DNA of 64,000 nt, from NCBI GenBank assembly GCA_963281155.1, contig CAUJLY010000002.1, positions 310,001 through 374,000 of the forward strand. The letters are read 5' to 3'. Positions 1 to 14,380 of the stretch are shown here, piece by piece. Source of the stretch: Rhabditophanes sp. KR3021. Taxonomy: Eukaryota; Nematoda; Chromadorea; Rhabditida; Alloionematidae. The notes beneath the pieces are model-generated. The model was given only the letters and a program-made list of their open reading frames with translations, was not told the DNA's origin and ran no database searches. Numbering within the stretch: position 1 is the first letter of the stretch; each line of letters begins with the position of its first letter. The translations under genes were made by a program, and so were the position numbers.

Positions 1-515
1 TCAATAATGTTGCAATTCCCTTAAAAGATGCATGTGAGGCAGATGATTACGTTGGGGCCATTGGCGAACAAATCTGTATGACTATGAATATGATGAAATA
101 TGATATTAACATCGAAAGATATACCAAATTAAGTCCCTCTGTTGCAACAAATATTCAATCAAAAAGTAGTAAGAGAAGTTTTGTTACAAATTCATTTAAA
201 AGCATCCTTGGAATCAAAAGTGTAAATAAAAGCAACGAAACAATGGTGGATGAAAATCAAATTGATGAACCAAAGGAATTCTCAAGAATAAGTGAGGCAA
301 GAGATTCCTTAAAACGAATTGATCCAACCATCAAAAACAATGATTTAAAAGTATCCCAACCACCAATGACAACATCATCTTCTGTTAGTAGCAATGTATC
401 TGAAAGATCATTTGCATCTTCATTTATAAAGTCAACCACCAAACAAGACATTAATCCTTTTGAAGAGTTTGAAGAGAAAATGAAACATTCAAAAACACAT
501 TTTGTAATGCTATAA
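1..515 (+). CDS. 3' end of an unidentified gene (partial at the left edge)
   Basis: Open reading frame that is already open at base 3 and runs to a TAA at 513-515, giving about 170 residues of a C-terminus; the start lies outside the window. The text is hydrophilic and rich in Ser, Thr, Lys and Asn, with no membrane segment. A more ordered stretch at the left (ending MKYDINIERY) is followed by a low-complexity serine-rich tail and a final ...SKTHFVML. I do not recognise the family. Codon use and the open upstream frame make it a convincing last exon. The minus-strand frame at 257-451 is its shadow. Confidence 0.55.
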   Translation, partial: NNVAIPLKDACEADDYVGAIGEQICMTMNMMKYDINIERYTKLSPSVATNIQSKSSKRSFVTNSFKSILGIKSVNKSNETMVDENQIDEPKEFSRISEARDSLKRIDPTIKNNDLKVSQPPMTTSSSVSSNVSERSFASSFIKSTTKQDINPFEEFEEKMKHSKTHFVML

Positions 516-2009
516 TTATAATTTTCAAATGAATATTTTTAATTTATTTTTTATCGTTTATTTGGATCATATATAGTTATTTTTGATAGGCATAGTCCAA
601 ATGATATAATCAAAATATAAGGTCCTATGTATTTATTGGATCATACTTATTATTTATTAATCAAGAGGTAATGACAATTCCATGTTCATTTTCGGCAAAA
701 GTGATACATTCATTATTTGTATTTGTTAAATGTCAACTTTAATAAAATATTTGACAATACATTCACGTTTGTTCATATTAAGTTAGATAATATTAGAAGC
801 TTATAAAATAATAAGTAATTTAAATTCTCGTATCCACAATTGGAAGGTTTAAGATTCATGGATATGTATGAATGTGAGATACAAGCATTTTTCCGTGTAA
901 ATAAATGGCTTATAGAACGTAGTTAATACAAAAAATATAGGAAATATAAGCAACGTAAAAATCTTTTGAACGTCTAACTTGGTTGAAACTCCAAAGATTG
1001 TGAACTTCTTTAGTAGCCTTAATTAAAATTTATTCTTTCATTTTATTTCTTAACATTTGAAGATACTTTTTTGGTAAAAACAAATTTTGCTTAGTAAAAT
1101 GGGATATTTTTTGTGAGTCTTAAAAGATCTCATTTTTAACAAGTTAAGTGTATGTGTTGCAAACCAAAAGTTGAATTAAATCATTCGTACTCTTACTTAC
1201 ATTCGTCCAATCAGTTTCCTTTATTTATAGTCCTTGATAGTAATGTTTCTTTCTTTTTAGACCTATCTTAACCCATTCCTTCATCATGGATCAAAATGAC
1301 CTTAATATCGTTAACAACTTAAATATATTTGGTGAGAATTGTTGACCGAAATTGGATGAAATTTATAAAAATGGTCTATCAAAAGCAATATCAAAAAAGC
1401 GGTCATATTTGGAGACCCTCTTCTTTCTTGACTTGTGAGCAGTTGTTTGATTAGTTGAGAGATATTCAATGATTTACATTATTGTTTTCATAATTTATTT
1501 ATCCAAAAAAGCATCGCTCTAAGAAGGTAAACTTCAAGTGATTCACAAAGTTTAATATTATTTATTCAAACTACGTGTATGTGTTTAGTCCTAATAGTCA
1601 CTAATTATGCCTTTACTCTTTAAATAATGTAGATTTTTGAACTTTACCAATTACAATAACATATTTTGGACCCATTAATACTTATGGTATTTCTAATAGT
1701 TTTTATAGTTGCTAACAAAACTTTTAAGGGAACTATGAAAAGTTGGTTTGAAAAAACCTAAATTGACATCTGTTTTAAGTGTGAATGGCAGCAAAAAGCC
1801 ATTGAACAAAAATGTATCCATTTTTTGAAGTCAATCTCTTAGTTTTGTGTGATCGTATTTATTAATTATTTGATTCAACTTTTTTGTGTCTGAGGTGTGA
1901 ATTTATGATTAAAATAACCTACAATTTTAGTCAAATATTTACTCGATAATCAGTAATGATCAGTTTTTCATTAAAAATTGTACTAGCAAAAAGCAGTTTT
2001 GCGATCATT
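516..2009. other. Intergenic AT-rich stretch
   Basis: No frame above about 60 residues and no recognisable RNA gene. A few short coding-like runs (for example around 1340-1430) are interrupted by stops and cannot be joined into anything recognisable. Confidence 0.4.
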
Positions 2010-2365
2010 TTGGAGTCTTTATTAGTCCCACCAAAATTAGAAATGATGTCATTGATTGGGCGATGTCGGAAACAATACGCCCATTCAACAAATCACTTAA
2101 TGAAGAGTAGTCCAAACACACCAGATGTGGCAAAACATTTTATGTAATGATTGTGATAGTAAATATAAACTAAATGCTAAACCAAAATTTTGATTGGTAC
2201 CTAGACGCTATTTTGGATCAAAACGATTATATTAGGACGTTTGCCTATGATGCCATTATCACTACTTATTTAACCAACCGACCAGGCAATGCTTCTCCCG
2301 AAAAAATGCAGAGAAAAGTTTCAATTAATTATAGAAAAGGCAGGTCTCTAATAAGTTATAAATAA
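2010..2365 (+). pseudogene. Degenerate coding fragment of unknown family
   Basis: A single forward frame keeps protein-like composition across the whole stretch (KIRNDVIDWAMSETIRPF, then FDWYLDAILDQNDYIRTF) but is cut by in-frame stops at about 2127 and 2169. No splice sites remove those stops cleanly. It looks like the remains of a gene or mobile-element open frame. I cannot name the parent. A chance run of open codons is possible. Confidence 0.25.
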
Positions 2366-2551
2366 CCAAACACATGAAATAAATCTTTTATTAATGCCAT
2401 TCAACAATCACTTTAATTGCAACAAATCTTTAAAAATTACGTAATCAAACACACAAAATGAAAGAAATGTTGAAAGGAGCAAGTGTATTTTATTACTCTT
2501 AAAATCAAAAACAATTGTTATGTTATACCTCTTTAATTATACCTAAATCAT

Positions 2552-3271
2552 CTATTGGACGGGCTCAAATGTATAGTTGACAATTGGGTAGTCCTTTGGA
2601 TTACCGAATGGCCAGGCTCTATAATAGTCTTGAGCGTATTGTTTTGGCATGACTGGATTCTGCCATCTGAAACAGTTTGGATCGTCTCTTGTGAAGTACC
2701 AAGTTAAGAGTCCCATTGGAATAAGTACACGAAGACATGTGATGAAGGCTTTCCATCTGAAAATAATTGAATTACTATGTGTATACATCATTTAATAACT
2801 TACGGTTTGAAATCTTCTTCTTCAAGGCCAGTGAAGGTTAGTCTATCACCTCTGTGTGTCATCTGGTCAATTGGAACCATCTCTCCCCAATTTCTACGAT
2901 GGAGTCTGTCAGTCCAAGCATCATATGGATCTTTATGATCGAATGTTACTGCTCCTAGGTCTGGGTAACTTCCAGCATGTCGAACAGCGTCACTTGGATT
3001 GATAGTTCTAAATAATTAGATTAGCAATGATCGCAATAAGTTGTTACTTACTTATAGTCTTCTGGACGTAAACCATATTGAATGGCAGCAGCTCTGCGTT
3101 CTTCTTCGGTTGTTGGAAGCTGACCAGGCTTGTGGTCTCTCGGATACCATCCATCGAACGTTAATGGACCTCTAGCTGTAAAATAAAAATATAACATTCA
3201 CCTAATTATAGATTACCCGAAATTGAGGTTGTATGCAAATTCCTTGCGGCTACTCTACCAAGCAAAGACAT
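2552..3271 (-). CDS. NDUFB8: NADH dehydrogenase 1 beta subcomplex subunit 8 (complex I)
   Basis: Four exons on the minus strand, 3271-3217, 3175-3052, 3007-2804 and 2756-2552, joined by GT-AG introns with compatible phases to give 195 residues; the human protein has 186. The first 18 residues (MSLLGRVAARNLHTTSIS) look like a mitochondrial targeting peptide. Then comes the family pattern: YGLRPEDYK, a YPDLG motif, DPYDAW...NWGE, one membrane segment (about residues 130-150) and a C-terminus with MPKQYAQDYYRAWPFG. NDUFB8 is an accessory subunit of the membrane arm of respiratory complex I in the inner mitochondrial membrane, with no catalytic residue. The start is the first ATG before the targeting peptide. 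The tail fits the family but is less conserved. Confidence 0.85.
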
Positions 3272-3616
3272 GCCTAAATATCACAAATATTAATGTCAGT
3301 AAATGTTAATAAAATGGTTGGGGACTGGAAAATAAAATAAACAAATTGGAAAGGTATGTCTTGACATTGATATAGATAAGGCGGAGTTGGATTAATTCAA
3401 ATAGATTATTTATGATAATAAAATAGAAGATAAATAATGATAAAAAACACTTTAATTAATAATATCATTCATTAAATTCTCCAAAAAGACACATTTATTA
3501 GTTGTGAATAAGTATAAGCGCGAAATAATTGCGTCATCATTTTGGAGCAATTATAAAATCGTTGTTATGGCTAATTTTTACATTTTATTTAGATTCCAAG
3601 CTCGCTCTTAGCCATT

Positions 3617-5056
3617 TCAATTGATTCCGGAGACTGAGAGGATTGTATACTGTTGGTACTTTTTCACCTTGATCAGTAGCCTTTGCAGATTCCATATTAG
3701 TAGTAGAGGAAATATCACCTTTGTTAATGATTCGCTTGTCCTCACTAACCATTTGTCTCTTTCTTCTACCCAGATCTTGATTTTGGCTCCTAGATTGTTT
3801 AGTATTTTTTGGTCTGGCACTGCCATCTTTTTTACTGGACCAACTTTGATGGCAGATGTTTTCCTAACCTTCGTAAGGAATCCACCTTCAGCTAAAGTAG
3901 CAGTATTTGCACCTACCACAACTTCTCCTTTTCTTTCCAATGAGACAGCCATTTTTCGCATGACCTGGACACGACGTCCCCAATCTTAGAGATCTACAAA
4001 TGGATGTTTATTAATATAAAAATTAAAGTGTCATACTTTCAAAAGTAGTTCCTAAGCGATCCATTACTGCTTTGAAATAAGTGTAGATTTTGAGATGATC
4101 AGGGCAAGTGTAGTGTCAATAGTATCCAATATTCTGCCTAATGAACCAACTCAGGCATATCAGGAAACAATGTGGCAATACGAGTTTCCGCTTTCATTTT
4201 CTTCAAAAGATCCCTATCAGTGCCCTCAATATCCCATGGTGACCGTTCCACAAATTCAGCAACGCAATAAACAAGACTATAACTGTTGTCATATCTTGGT
4301 TGCTTGTGGTTACTTCGAGCTGAGATGGAAGCATACTTGACAGTGCCTCCAAAGCTATACCTTTCTCGATCGTCAACTTGCCTGTCCCATCTGTGACGAA
4401 TTAAATTGAAGTCTGACAACTAAACAACCCTCTTGTCGTTTCCAGTGCCGCAAGGGAAGTTTTCCTAAATATAAACATAAATCAAATAATTAGTTAGTTA
4501 ATATTTAAGTCACCCACCACTTTTTACATGTGAACGAAGCCCACTTGATGGAGGGTTTTAATGCCCATCAATCCTTTAATTCCTGTTCTTACACAAGTCG
4601 ATATACAAAAAGACCAGTACAACAAATCAACAAGGGGACCTTCCCAACAAAATCATCAGAATAAAAGAGAATCTCTTGTTCTTCCCAGAGGCGATCGTGC
4701 TGCATACGTTATTCTTCTTGTCTAGACGTTTCATTGCTTGGGCTTCTAATTTTAGAACCGAATTTTGTTCGACTCTTAGAGATTCTGCCTCGAGAGCTAC
4801 TTTACTTTTGGTATTCAAATCCAAAGCCAAAAAGATTGACCTGCATAGGCCTAATCCAATGGTCTCATAAATTTTAAATCTTCAATTTGCTAAAATTGCC
4901 TTATTTTACCCTCATTTACTACTAAAGTTCCATTTCCAATTTGATTGGGCCATCTTCTTCATCGGCATCAAGTAAAGAGGTAGCTTTGATCTTGCTAGCG
5001 TCAATGATTTTCTCGATGACCACGGCACCGGACCTTTTATTCGTTTTAGGCTTCAT
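3617..5056 (-). pseudogene. Worm-type casein kinase 1 / TTBK-like kinase, broken copy
   Basis: On the minus strand, pieces of one protein kinase appear in order: an N-terminus with VVIEKIIDASKIKA (from ATG 5056), a lobe-N piece at 4870-4627 (KVALEAESL, then VLKLEAQAMKRLDKKNNVC), the helix before the catalytic loop at about 4560-4520 (GIKTLHQVGFVH), then GGTVKYASISARS and LVYCVAEFVERSPW at 4419-4138, YTYFKAVMDRLGTTF at about 4100-4040 and a basic tail at 3961-3617. This order and GTVKYASI...A are typical of the nematode-expanded CK1/TTBK group. The copy is damaged: the frame stops right where the HRD catalytic Asp and VKP should be, another stop sits before LSDFNLI, and at least one frameshift follows ...PELVH. 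A functional kinase is unlikely. Confidence 0.65.
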
Positions 5057-8597
<3,541 letters not shown>

Positions 8598-8776
8598 AAA
8601 TATATCAAAACATTAGTTTAAAAGATTATTACAAAGTGATGTCTGTCAAAGTGTTTGAAATAAATCGTTTATTTGAATTTATTATTCCACCCACTACAAT
8701 ATAACACTATTAAGAAACGTTTATAGTTGTTCTACATAAAAGGCAATAAATTCTCCTATATAGCCATTGTATCAAT

Positions 8777-9123
8777 TCAATGTTTATTTCTATTTCTGTA
8801 ACTTTCTGGAGTTCTGACTCCGTCGAACAGGAAGATGTCATCATAACAGGCCTAAAATAGAAGTCGAATAAGGTTTATTTAAAAGAAAGGTAACTTACAT
8901 AAGCAAAAGCAGCTACGAAAAAGGCGAAAGATCCAGCCAGGTAAGTGTTGAACTTGGCTTGAAGTTGAGCATGGACTTTGGTGTATGATTGGAATGGAAC
9001 TGGCATGGCATCCATTGTGCATGGTGGTCCTGGATTTACTGGAGCGTGGTGGCCGTGCCCATTACGGCGGAACATGAGTGGAGCTGCGCGACGAGCGGCA
9101 CTAGCTAATTGCCAAACCTTCAT
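8777..9123 (-). CDS. Small single-pass mitochondrial membrane protein, probable respiratory-chain accessory subunit
   Basis: Two exons, 9123-8899 and 8851-8777, joined in phase 0 to 99 residues. The ATG at 9123 lies 5 bases after a TTTTTAG acceptor with no upstream coding exon, as expected for a trans-spliced message, so I prefer it to the longer frame starting at 9189. The N-terminus MKVWQLASAARRAAPLMFRR is a basic amphipathic targeting peptide. One membrane segment follows (YLAGSFAFFVAAFAY, about residues 60-76) and a short soluble tail with YDDIFLFDGVRTPESYR. The size and layout resemble small cytochrome-oxidase or complex I accessory subunits; which one is a guess. It is convergent with the SMAD gene, whose stop lies 180 bp away. 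Confidence 0.65.
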
Positions 9124-9568
9124 TCTTTCTAAAAAGTAAAGCAAATCAATTTTTGGGTGAGACACTATTATATGAGCAGAGCAGAGCAAAAGGGGTGGGG
9201 ATTAATTTGGGACAAAAATGGCAATTAATTAGGATAAATGAGTATAATGGTAGGGCTTAAAAAATCATAACAATATCCTCCTCCAATCTCCCCCAAATTA
9301 ACTCCCAAAATGTCCCAACATTCGGTCTAAAATAAAGAGTCATCTTAGCACGTAGGCTGTATCAATTCCATATTCCAATAGTGTGTCAAAACCCTGTGTT
9401 GGAATATCGTTCTAAGAGAATGATTTGAAAAAGTTAGGTGCAGAACATCGGACTGAGCTACTATACGTTCTTTTTGTTTTTATTATATTTGTTGTTAGTT
9501 TGTTGCTAATTGATAAGCAGTTATTTAAGTTATTTTTTAATAGAATATTACTAATTAAGGTTGAGAGA

Positions 9569-10152
9569 ATGTCGGGAAGTGACAAGAAAAACAAAGGTTC
9601 TACTTCGGTGGCAGAGAACGAAAGTCCTGAATGTCATGAGGAGCCATTTATCGATGATCGAATGCGCAATATCTTGGTGTCACTGCAGAAGACGTGGCTA
9701 GATGACTACAGTAACAGCAGAGAGAAAATTCTAGTTGACGTTACAGAGAGGGTAAATTTGAATCATAATGACATAGGCCATATTTTAAAATATCTTATTT
9801 TTAGCTACATAATGAGTTTTCGATTGAGTCTCAAAGAACAAAAAACGACCTAGTCACTCAATTTAAGGAAGAATTAGAAGCCTCCAGAGCCGAGTGGGAA
9901 AGAAACCATGCAATTCGTTTGCAAGATGCTTTGAAGGAACACCAAGAAAAGCATGAAAGAGAAATAAGAGCCCTTAAGAAAAAACAATGGTGTTATCAGT
10001 GTGAAACAGAAGCAATTTACCATTGTTGCTGGAACACTGCTTATTGCTCTGTGGAGTGCCAGCAAAACCACTGGAATCAACACAGAAGGGCTTGCAGAAG
10101 ACGGAACCGTGCTGCTGCCATCGACGCCGTCAACGAGGATGAAAGACCATGA
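9569..10152 (+). CDS. MYND zinc-finger protein, BRAM1/BS69 (ZMYND11) C-terminal type, like worm BRA proteins
   Basis: Two exons, 9569-9751 and 9805-10152, give 176 residues, close to the short BRAM1 form of human BS69 (about 200). Residues about 20-75 are charged ([20 protein letters not shown]); about 80-130 form a coiled coil; the MYND finger is at about 130-166 ([20 protein letters not shown]...CQQNHW...HRRAC) with all zinc ligands visible. In animals BRAM1 binds the BMP type I receptor, and worm BRA-1 binds the TGF-beta receptor DAF-1; BS69 also recruits corepressors through MYND. An upstream in-frame ATG at 9425 would add a hydrophobic leader that I think is not coding; ATG 9569 follows an AATTAAG acceptor-like site. 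It has none of the PHD, bromo or PWWP domains of full-length ZMYND11. Confidence 0.82.
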
Positions 10153-10490
10153 ATCGGCGCCCATTTTTTGGACTAATATCAAACCAGACACCTTACAACA
10201 TCTTGACATGTCCTAGACCTGGGGAAAACAATTCTCTCTTTCATTAATCGAAAACTTCTCCTCAGCAATGTTCTCACGAATGGCACTCAGTTTCTTAACC
10301 TAAATAACAAGCCATTTACCATATCATCTTCTACTTCTTTTTGTATTTCTCTTTCACTAACATTAAAATAATTTGCCTGTCAAAAGATTTTAAACTAATC
10401 GTAGAAACGATTTCGATATTTTATAAATAAACATTCAAAGTTGTTGGTATGTAGTTATTGTTTTAGATTATATGTACTCGCAGTCGTGAC

Positions 10491-11396
10491 ATGATGGACT
10501 ATTATGAAGAAGATGGGTATCCTATATTTAACATGGAGCAAGAGTATTTTATGGAGCAGGAGGCTAATTATGGTATGCCAGTTGGGGGGAAGGGAGTAGA
10601 GGAGGAAGAGTTGCATTATGAGATGAATGCAATAGGTGGTGATGGGCAGGTCAATGATGGCCTGATTAGGCGATATGACTTCGATGAGGTGGTTGGTGGT
10701 GATGTTGGAAGGATGGTTGATGAAGTGCTTGATATGAGTAAGGTTTCAGATGGGTTTGGAGGAGACAATCGGCTGGGAAAGTGTAATGTTGGTGGGGTGA
10801 TGTACTACCCACAAATGGAAGAAACCCCCCCAAATCTTAATGTAAATATGATCGAGGAGCGTAGTGGGTATGAACAAATAGTGGATCTCACTGATGGCGA
10901 ATGGGTTCAAGGATTTCCGCCTAATTATGGGGGGACCTCGGAACAAGGTTTACACGAGTACGAGGATATATTCGTTGATGAAAGGGGAATCGAATTTGTG
11001 TGTGTGAATGGGGAATTAGTTATGTGTGAAGGAAACGACCAAAAGCAAGTAATAGATGAAGAAGGCGAGGAGTATAGTTTGAATTGGAATGGTGAATTGG
11101 ATGCTATGGGAACAATTGACGACTACAAACACCTCCCTGAGGTGATAGCACCTGGTACTCAAGTCAAACCACTCAGAATCGGCAGACACAAACTAAAAGG
11201 ACAAGATCAAATGATGAGAGGTATCAACAAAAATGCTTCCACCATATCGTGTGACAGATGCCGTATGGATTTCTTCATTAACGACAGAGTCATCGCAAAA
11301 TATGATTTGACCTGCGTTATCCATTGCAACCAAGTCTCCGAAAACTACTTTGTTTGTCCCGTTTGCAAAACAAACTCGAAATGTATGGTTGCTTAA
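10491..11396 (+). CDS. Acidic protein of unknown function with a Cys/His-rich C-terminus
   Basis: Single-exon frame of 301 residues from ATG 10491 (an in-frame Met follows at once) to TAA. Residues 1-230 are strongly acidic and rich in Gly, Glu, Asp and Met with no obvious fold. The last 60 residues are basic and contain ISCDRCRMDFF...TCVIHC...YFVCPVCKT, a CxxC...C...H/C...CxxC pattern compatible with a RING-like or other treble-clef zinc site. I do not recognise the family. It starts 338 bp after the MYND gene on the same strand, so co-transcription is possible. A possible polyadenylation signal (aataaa) lies near 11465. Confidence 0.7.
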   Translation: MMDYYEEDGYPIFNMEQEYFMEQEANYGMPVGGKGVEEEELHYEMNAIGGDGQVNDGLIRRYDFDEVVGGDVGRMVDEVLDMSKVSDGFGGDNRLGKCNVGGVMYYPQMEETPPNLNVNMIEERSGYEQIVDLTDGEWVQGFPPNYGGTSEQGLHEYEDIFVDERGIEFVCVNGELVMCEGNDQKQVIDEEGEEYSLNWNGELDAMGTIDDYKHLPEVIAPGTQVKPLRIGRHKLKGQDQMMRGINKNASTISCDRCRMDFFINDRVIAKYDLTCVIHCNQVSENYFVCPVCKTNSKCMVA

Positions 11397-11834
11397 ATTT
11401 TGATCAGTCTAAAAATGTTTTATTATTGTAATATGTACTATTACGATATGTTTAATTATATACAAATAAATATACTTTTACTCTTGTAGTTTACATTAGC
11501 TTAAATTAACTTTGTTTCAATAAAGAAAAGTTTAAAAGGACTAAGAACCGAATGCCAAATAAATCGCAAATTAACTTTCCACTACTGCAAATTAACCCAT
11601 AACCAAGTTGGTAAAACAAATATAAATGGGAGATTGTTAATAATACTAAGATTGATATTTCCAAAACAATATAATATTCCGTTAAAACTCATAATGATGT
11701 TAATGTAATTTGGTAAAAGACAAAAATGAATCAAACTTTTGTTAATTAATCCAACACAATATCCAAGGACGTAAATAGGCAAACAATATATAGCAATACA
11801 GTCCATTGAAGGAATTCGATTAATTTCTTACAGT

Positions 11835-12030
11835 TCTTGAAGACCTTCCATTGACATTCGATGTCCTATTTACAGCAACCTCCGTGAGAATAAACTGAAA
11901 TGAAGGGAACAATTAATGATGAAAAATGTAAAGCTAAATGCCAATACTTACCTCTCGGACTTTATAAAACCCGAATTGAAAACACCAAATTAGATTACAA
12001 ATGAGCAAATAATACCTTACACGTTTTATT
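11835..12030 (-). CDS. Possible exons of a small membrane-protein gene (tentative)
   Basis: On the minus strand an open stretch encoding YYLLICNLIWCFQFGFYKV ends at a strong donor (GAG|GTAAGT at about 11951), and a second open block, 11895 to about 11835, sits between a TTTCAG acceptor and a GTAAGA donor and encodes VAVNRTSNVNGRSSRT in matching phase. Further along, a hydrophobic minus-strand frame (11806-11582) could be a later exon. The splice sites are good but I found no start codon exon and no family match, so the gene model is incomplete. Confidence 0.25.
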
Positions 12031-12467
12031 TAAATTCGATGCATATTTTCGATTCTGACAAATAATGATAGAAACGGATTGATGGTTTTGTTATTTATAT
12101 TAGACATTTGAACGCTATCATTATTGTATCACAAATTAAAGGCACCATATTAAAAGATGATGCACCACTTACACTTTGGCGACAACATATTTGAAGTCAG
12201 TAAATGTTAACACCGTTCCATTTTTAAAATCAATCACTCCCAACCAAAAAGCCGTTCCATTATAAATTATATCACTTTCCTTGGTAGTTTAAACAGATAG
12301 TTAAAGTTGGGATGTATCATTTATCTGACCGTGGCGGGCTTTAATAAGCCGTTTAGTAAGACAGTTCTCTCCAATTACATTCATCTCCATCATTAACGCA
12401 TTTATTTTTGGTTGTCCCAAACGATCGTTGGTTGTTTTGAAGTGGCGTAGGCTTTGACTTGATTAGA

Positions 12468-13935
12468 ATGGATTTATTAGGGGCCCAGATTACAATACGA
12501 CAAGGCAAGCGTCCATTATCTAAATTGTCAACTGCACCACAACCTGGGGCTCTTATTTCGGGTACGGCTTCTCCAGCCACTAAAAAAGCTTTCACGCCTA
12601 AGTCGGTTTTGAAGGATGTTAATGATGATAGTGCCATGGCCAGACGAAAGGTAAATTTAAACTTTTGGACGTAACTAAAGTCTTCATTTTTAGCAATACT
12701 CCCAACATTTGCGGCGATATTTGAATGTTGGTAAGCAACCATCACGCAAGGAATCAAAAAGCTTAGGAGGGAAGGGAGATATCTACAATCAATTGGAAAT
12801 ATCTTTCCACACAACTACGGAAGAATTACAAGCTACTACTGAAGAGCTTGATGACCTAAAAAGAAGTGTGGCAAGGTATGAGAAGGAAATGTTGTATGTG
12901 GGAAAAGAAAACAAAATGTTACGGGAAGAATTGGCTGAGAAGAATAAAATCATCAATGACAATAGTGGGGTCACTCAGGAAGTGGTGGTGAATTTAGAAA
13001 CGGAGTTTCAATATTACAAAGGTTTGCTGACCGCTAAAGATCGTAAAATCAATTCCCTTAAACATAGCATTGTCAAATTTAAGGAAGCATATGAGAAAGA
13101 ACGTAGTGAGTGGGAGCAATACAAGAACGATTTGTTGGTTGCGATAAAGGTTTCTGAGGAGTTGAGAGGGAAAGTTGAAAACTCTATTAACGGGCAAACA
13201 AGCGACGATTTTTTCAACAACCGAAGAACCTCATTATATCAGGAAGCTGTTGAAAAAGCTCTTTTAATGAGTATCAATAAAGTGGAAATTCCTTTTGACT
13301 GTAAGAACTTTGAATTCGGTTCACCCTGTGGGAAACCTCAAATTACCACTCCAGACATTACCGAACCTACCTCATCCGAACAAGAAATATATGCTTCATA
13401 CACAGACTCCTCCACAGAACCAGTGGAATTTATCAAAAACGTAAAAGGGCCCTCAATTGCCACTATCAATAAATTAGATCTGCCTCGGAATCCTCGAACA
13501 AGTTTCACACCCACTAGAATGGCAGGTAGAAACATAGATAAACCAAGCGAAGAAGCTTTATGGAGGGATGTAATGAACAAGTCCTTTGTTTCAAGAAGAA
13601 ACGCCTTACTTGCCTTCTGTCAAAAGGTACTTGCAATTGACATTGCTCAATCTGAGCTGACCAATTTTTCCTGTTCATGGAATAATGGAAGGGCCTTTTG
13701 TTTGTTGTTGTACAGATTATCGGAAGACAAAACTATACTACCCTTTTCTTTAGAAGACCTGTCACTGCAACATAAACCACCCTCAAATATGATCACTCTT
13801 GCTCTTGCCACATGCAAGCAAATAGGGATGTCAAAAGAAATGTTATGTGAGGAAAATGAATTATCATGTGAACTGCCTGATTGGAAGCAAGTCATTCGAC
13901 TCGTCATTAATATTATTGTCTTCATCAAATACTAA
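12468..13935 (+). CDS. Cytospin-like protein: coiled coil plus C-terminal calponin-homology domain
   Basis: Exons 12468-12650 and 12694-13935 join in phase 0 to 474 residues. The N-terminus (about 1-90) is basic and low complexity. Heptad-rich text with long Glu/Lys runs fills about 90-230 (TTEELQATTEELDDLKRS; KENKMLREELAEKNKII). A disordered Ser/Pro/Thr stretch follows, then a CH domain at about 345-474: SRRNALLAFCQ, FSCSWNNGRAFCLLLYRL, DWKQVIRLVINIIVF. The combination resembles cytospin/SPECC1 and smoothelin-like proteins, which bind actin and help link it to microtubules; a single type-3-like CH domain need not bind F-actin alone. The protein is shorter than vertebrate cytospins (about 1,100). 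The ATG chosen is the first in frame; a TTG upstream is not needed. Confidence 0.78.
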
Positions 13936-14380
13936 AGAAGTTGATTTATGATGGTGGACCGTTTACTCCTTAAACACTACATTTTTCTTTTAATAAATTT
14001 TTAAACAATGGATACTCTTTTATTAGTTTGTTATTATCTATTACCGGACCTCCATCATTTTTTTGACAAATATGACATCATTTGGTGCCGAATTGAGATG
14101 GCCTATAAATTTAGATATTTTTATTTATTGCTTCTTACTTAAAGGGGATGTTAGATTTTTGATTACGAAGAGCTTTAGCTAACTCGTCAACTCTTCTCTG
14201 CACTGACTTTGATCCTAAAGATGTTTGGCATTCTTTTCATTAAAGGGCATTTTATCCGATGACGATGTAGAGCAACTATACTCTATTGTAAGTTGTTTAT
14301 CACAAAATGTTTTCTATATTTGTTGTCATTAATACTAGTATTATTATTTTGCATTTATTACGATTAAATAAATTGGGTGG
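13936..14380. other. Short intergenic region with unassigned coding-like exons on both strands
   Basis: Plus strand: an open run encoding ILSDDDVEQLYSI ends at a GTAAGT donor at about 14289 and could be an early exon of the downstream ATPase-like gene. Minus strand: about 14240-14147 encodes SKSVQRRVDELAKALRNQKS and ends in a stop. They lie next to each other, partly in competition, and I cannot decide which, if either, is real. Confidence 0.2.

Noticed and set aside
3621..3989. Plus-strand frame of 122 codons
   Set aside because: Antisense shadow of the kinase pseudogene tail on the minus strand.
9425..9568. Upstream in-frame extension of the MYND gene giving a hydrophobic leader
   Set aside because: The text is AT-driven, BRAM1-type proteins are soluble and have no such leader, and ATG 9569 has an acceptor-like site just before it.
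12353..12814. 153-codon minus-strand frame
   Set aside because: Overlaps the first exons of the cytospin-like gene and has no conserved text or splice support.
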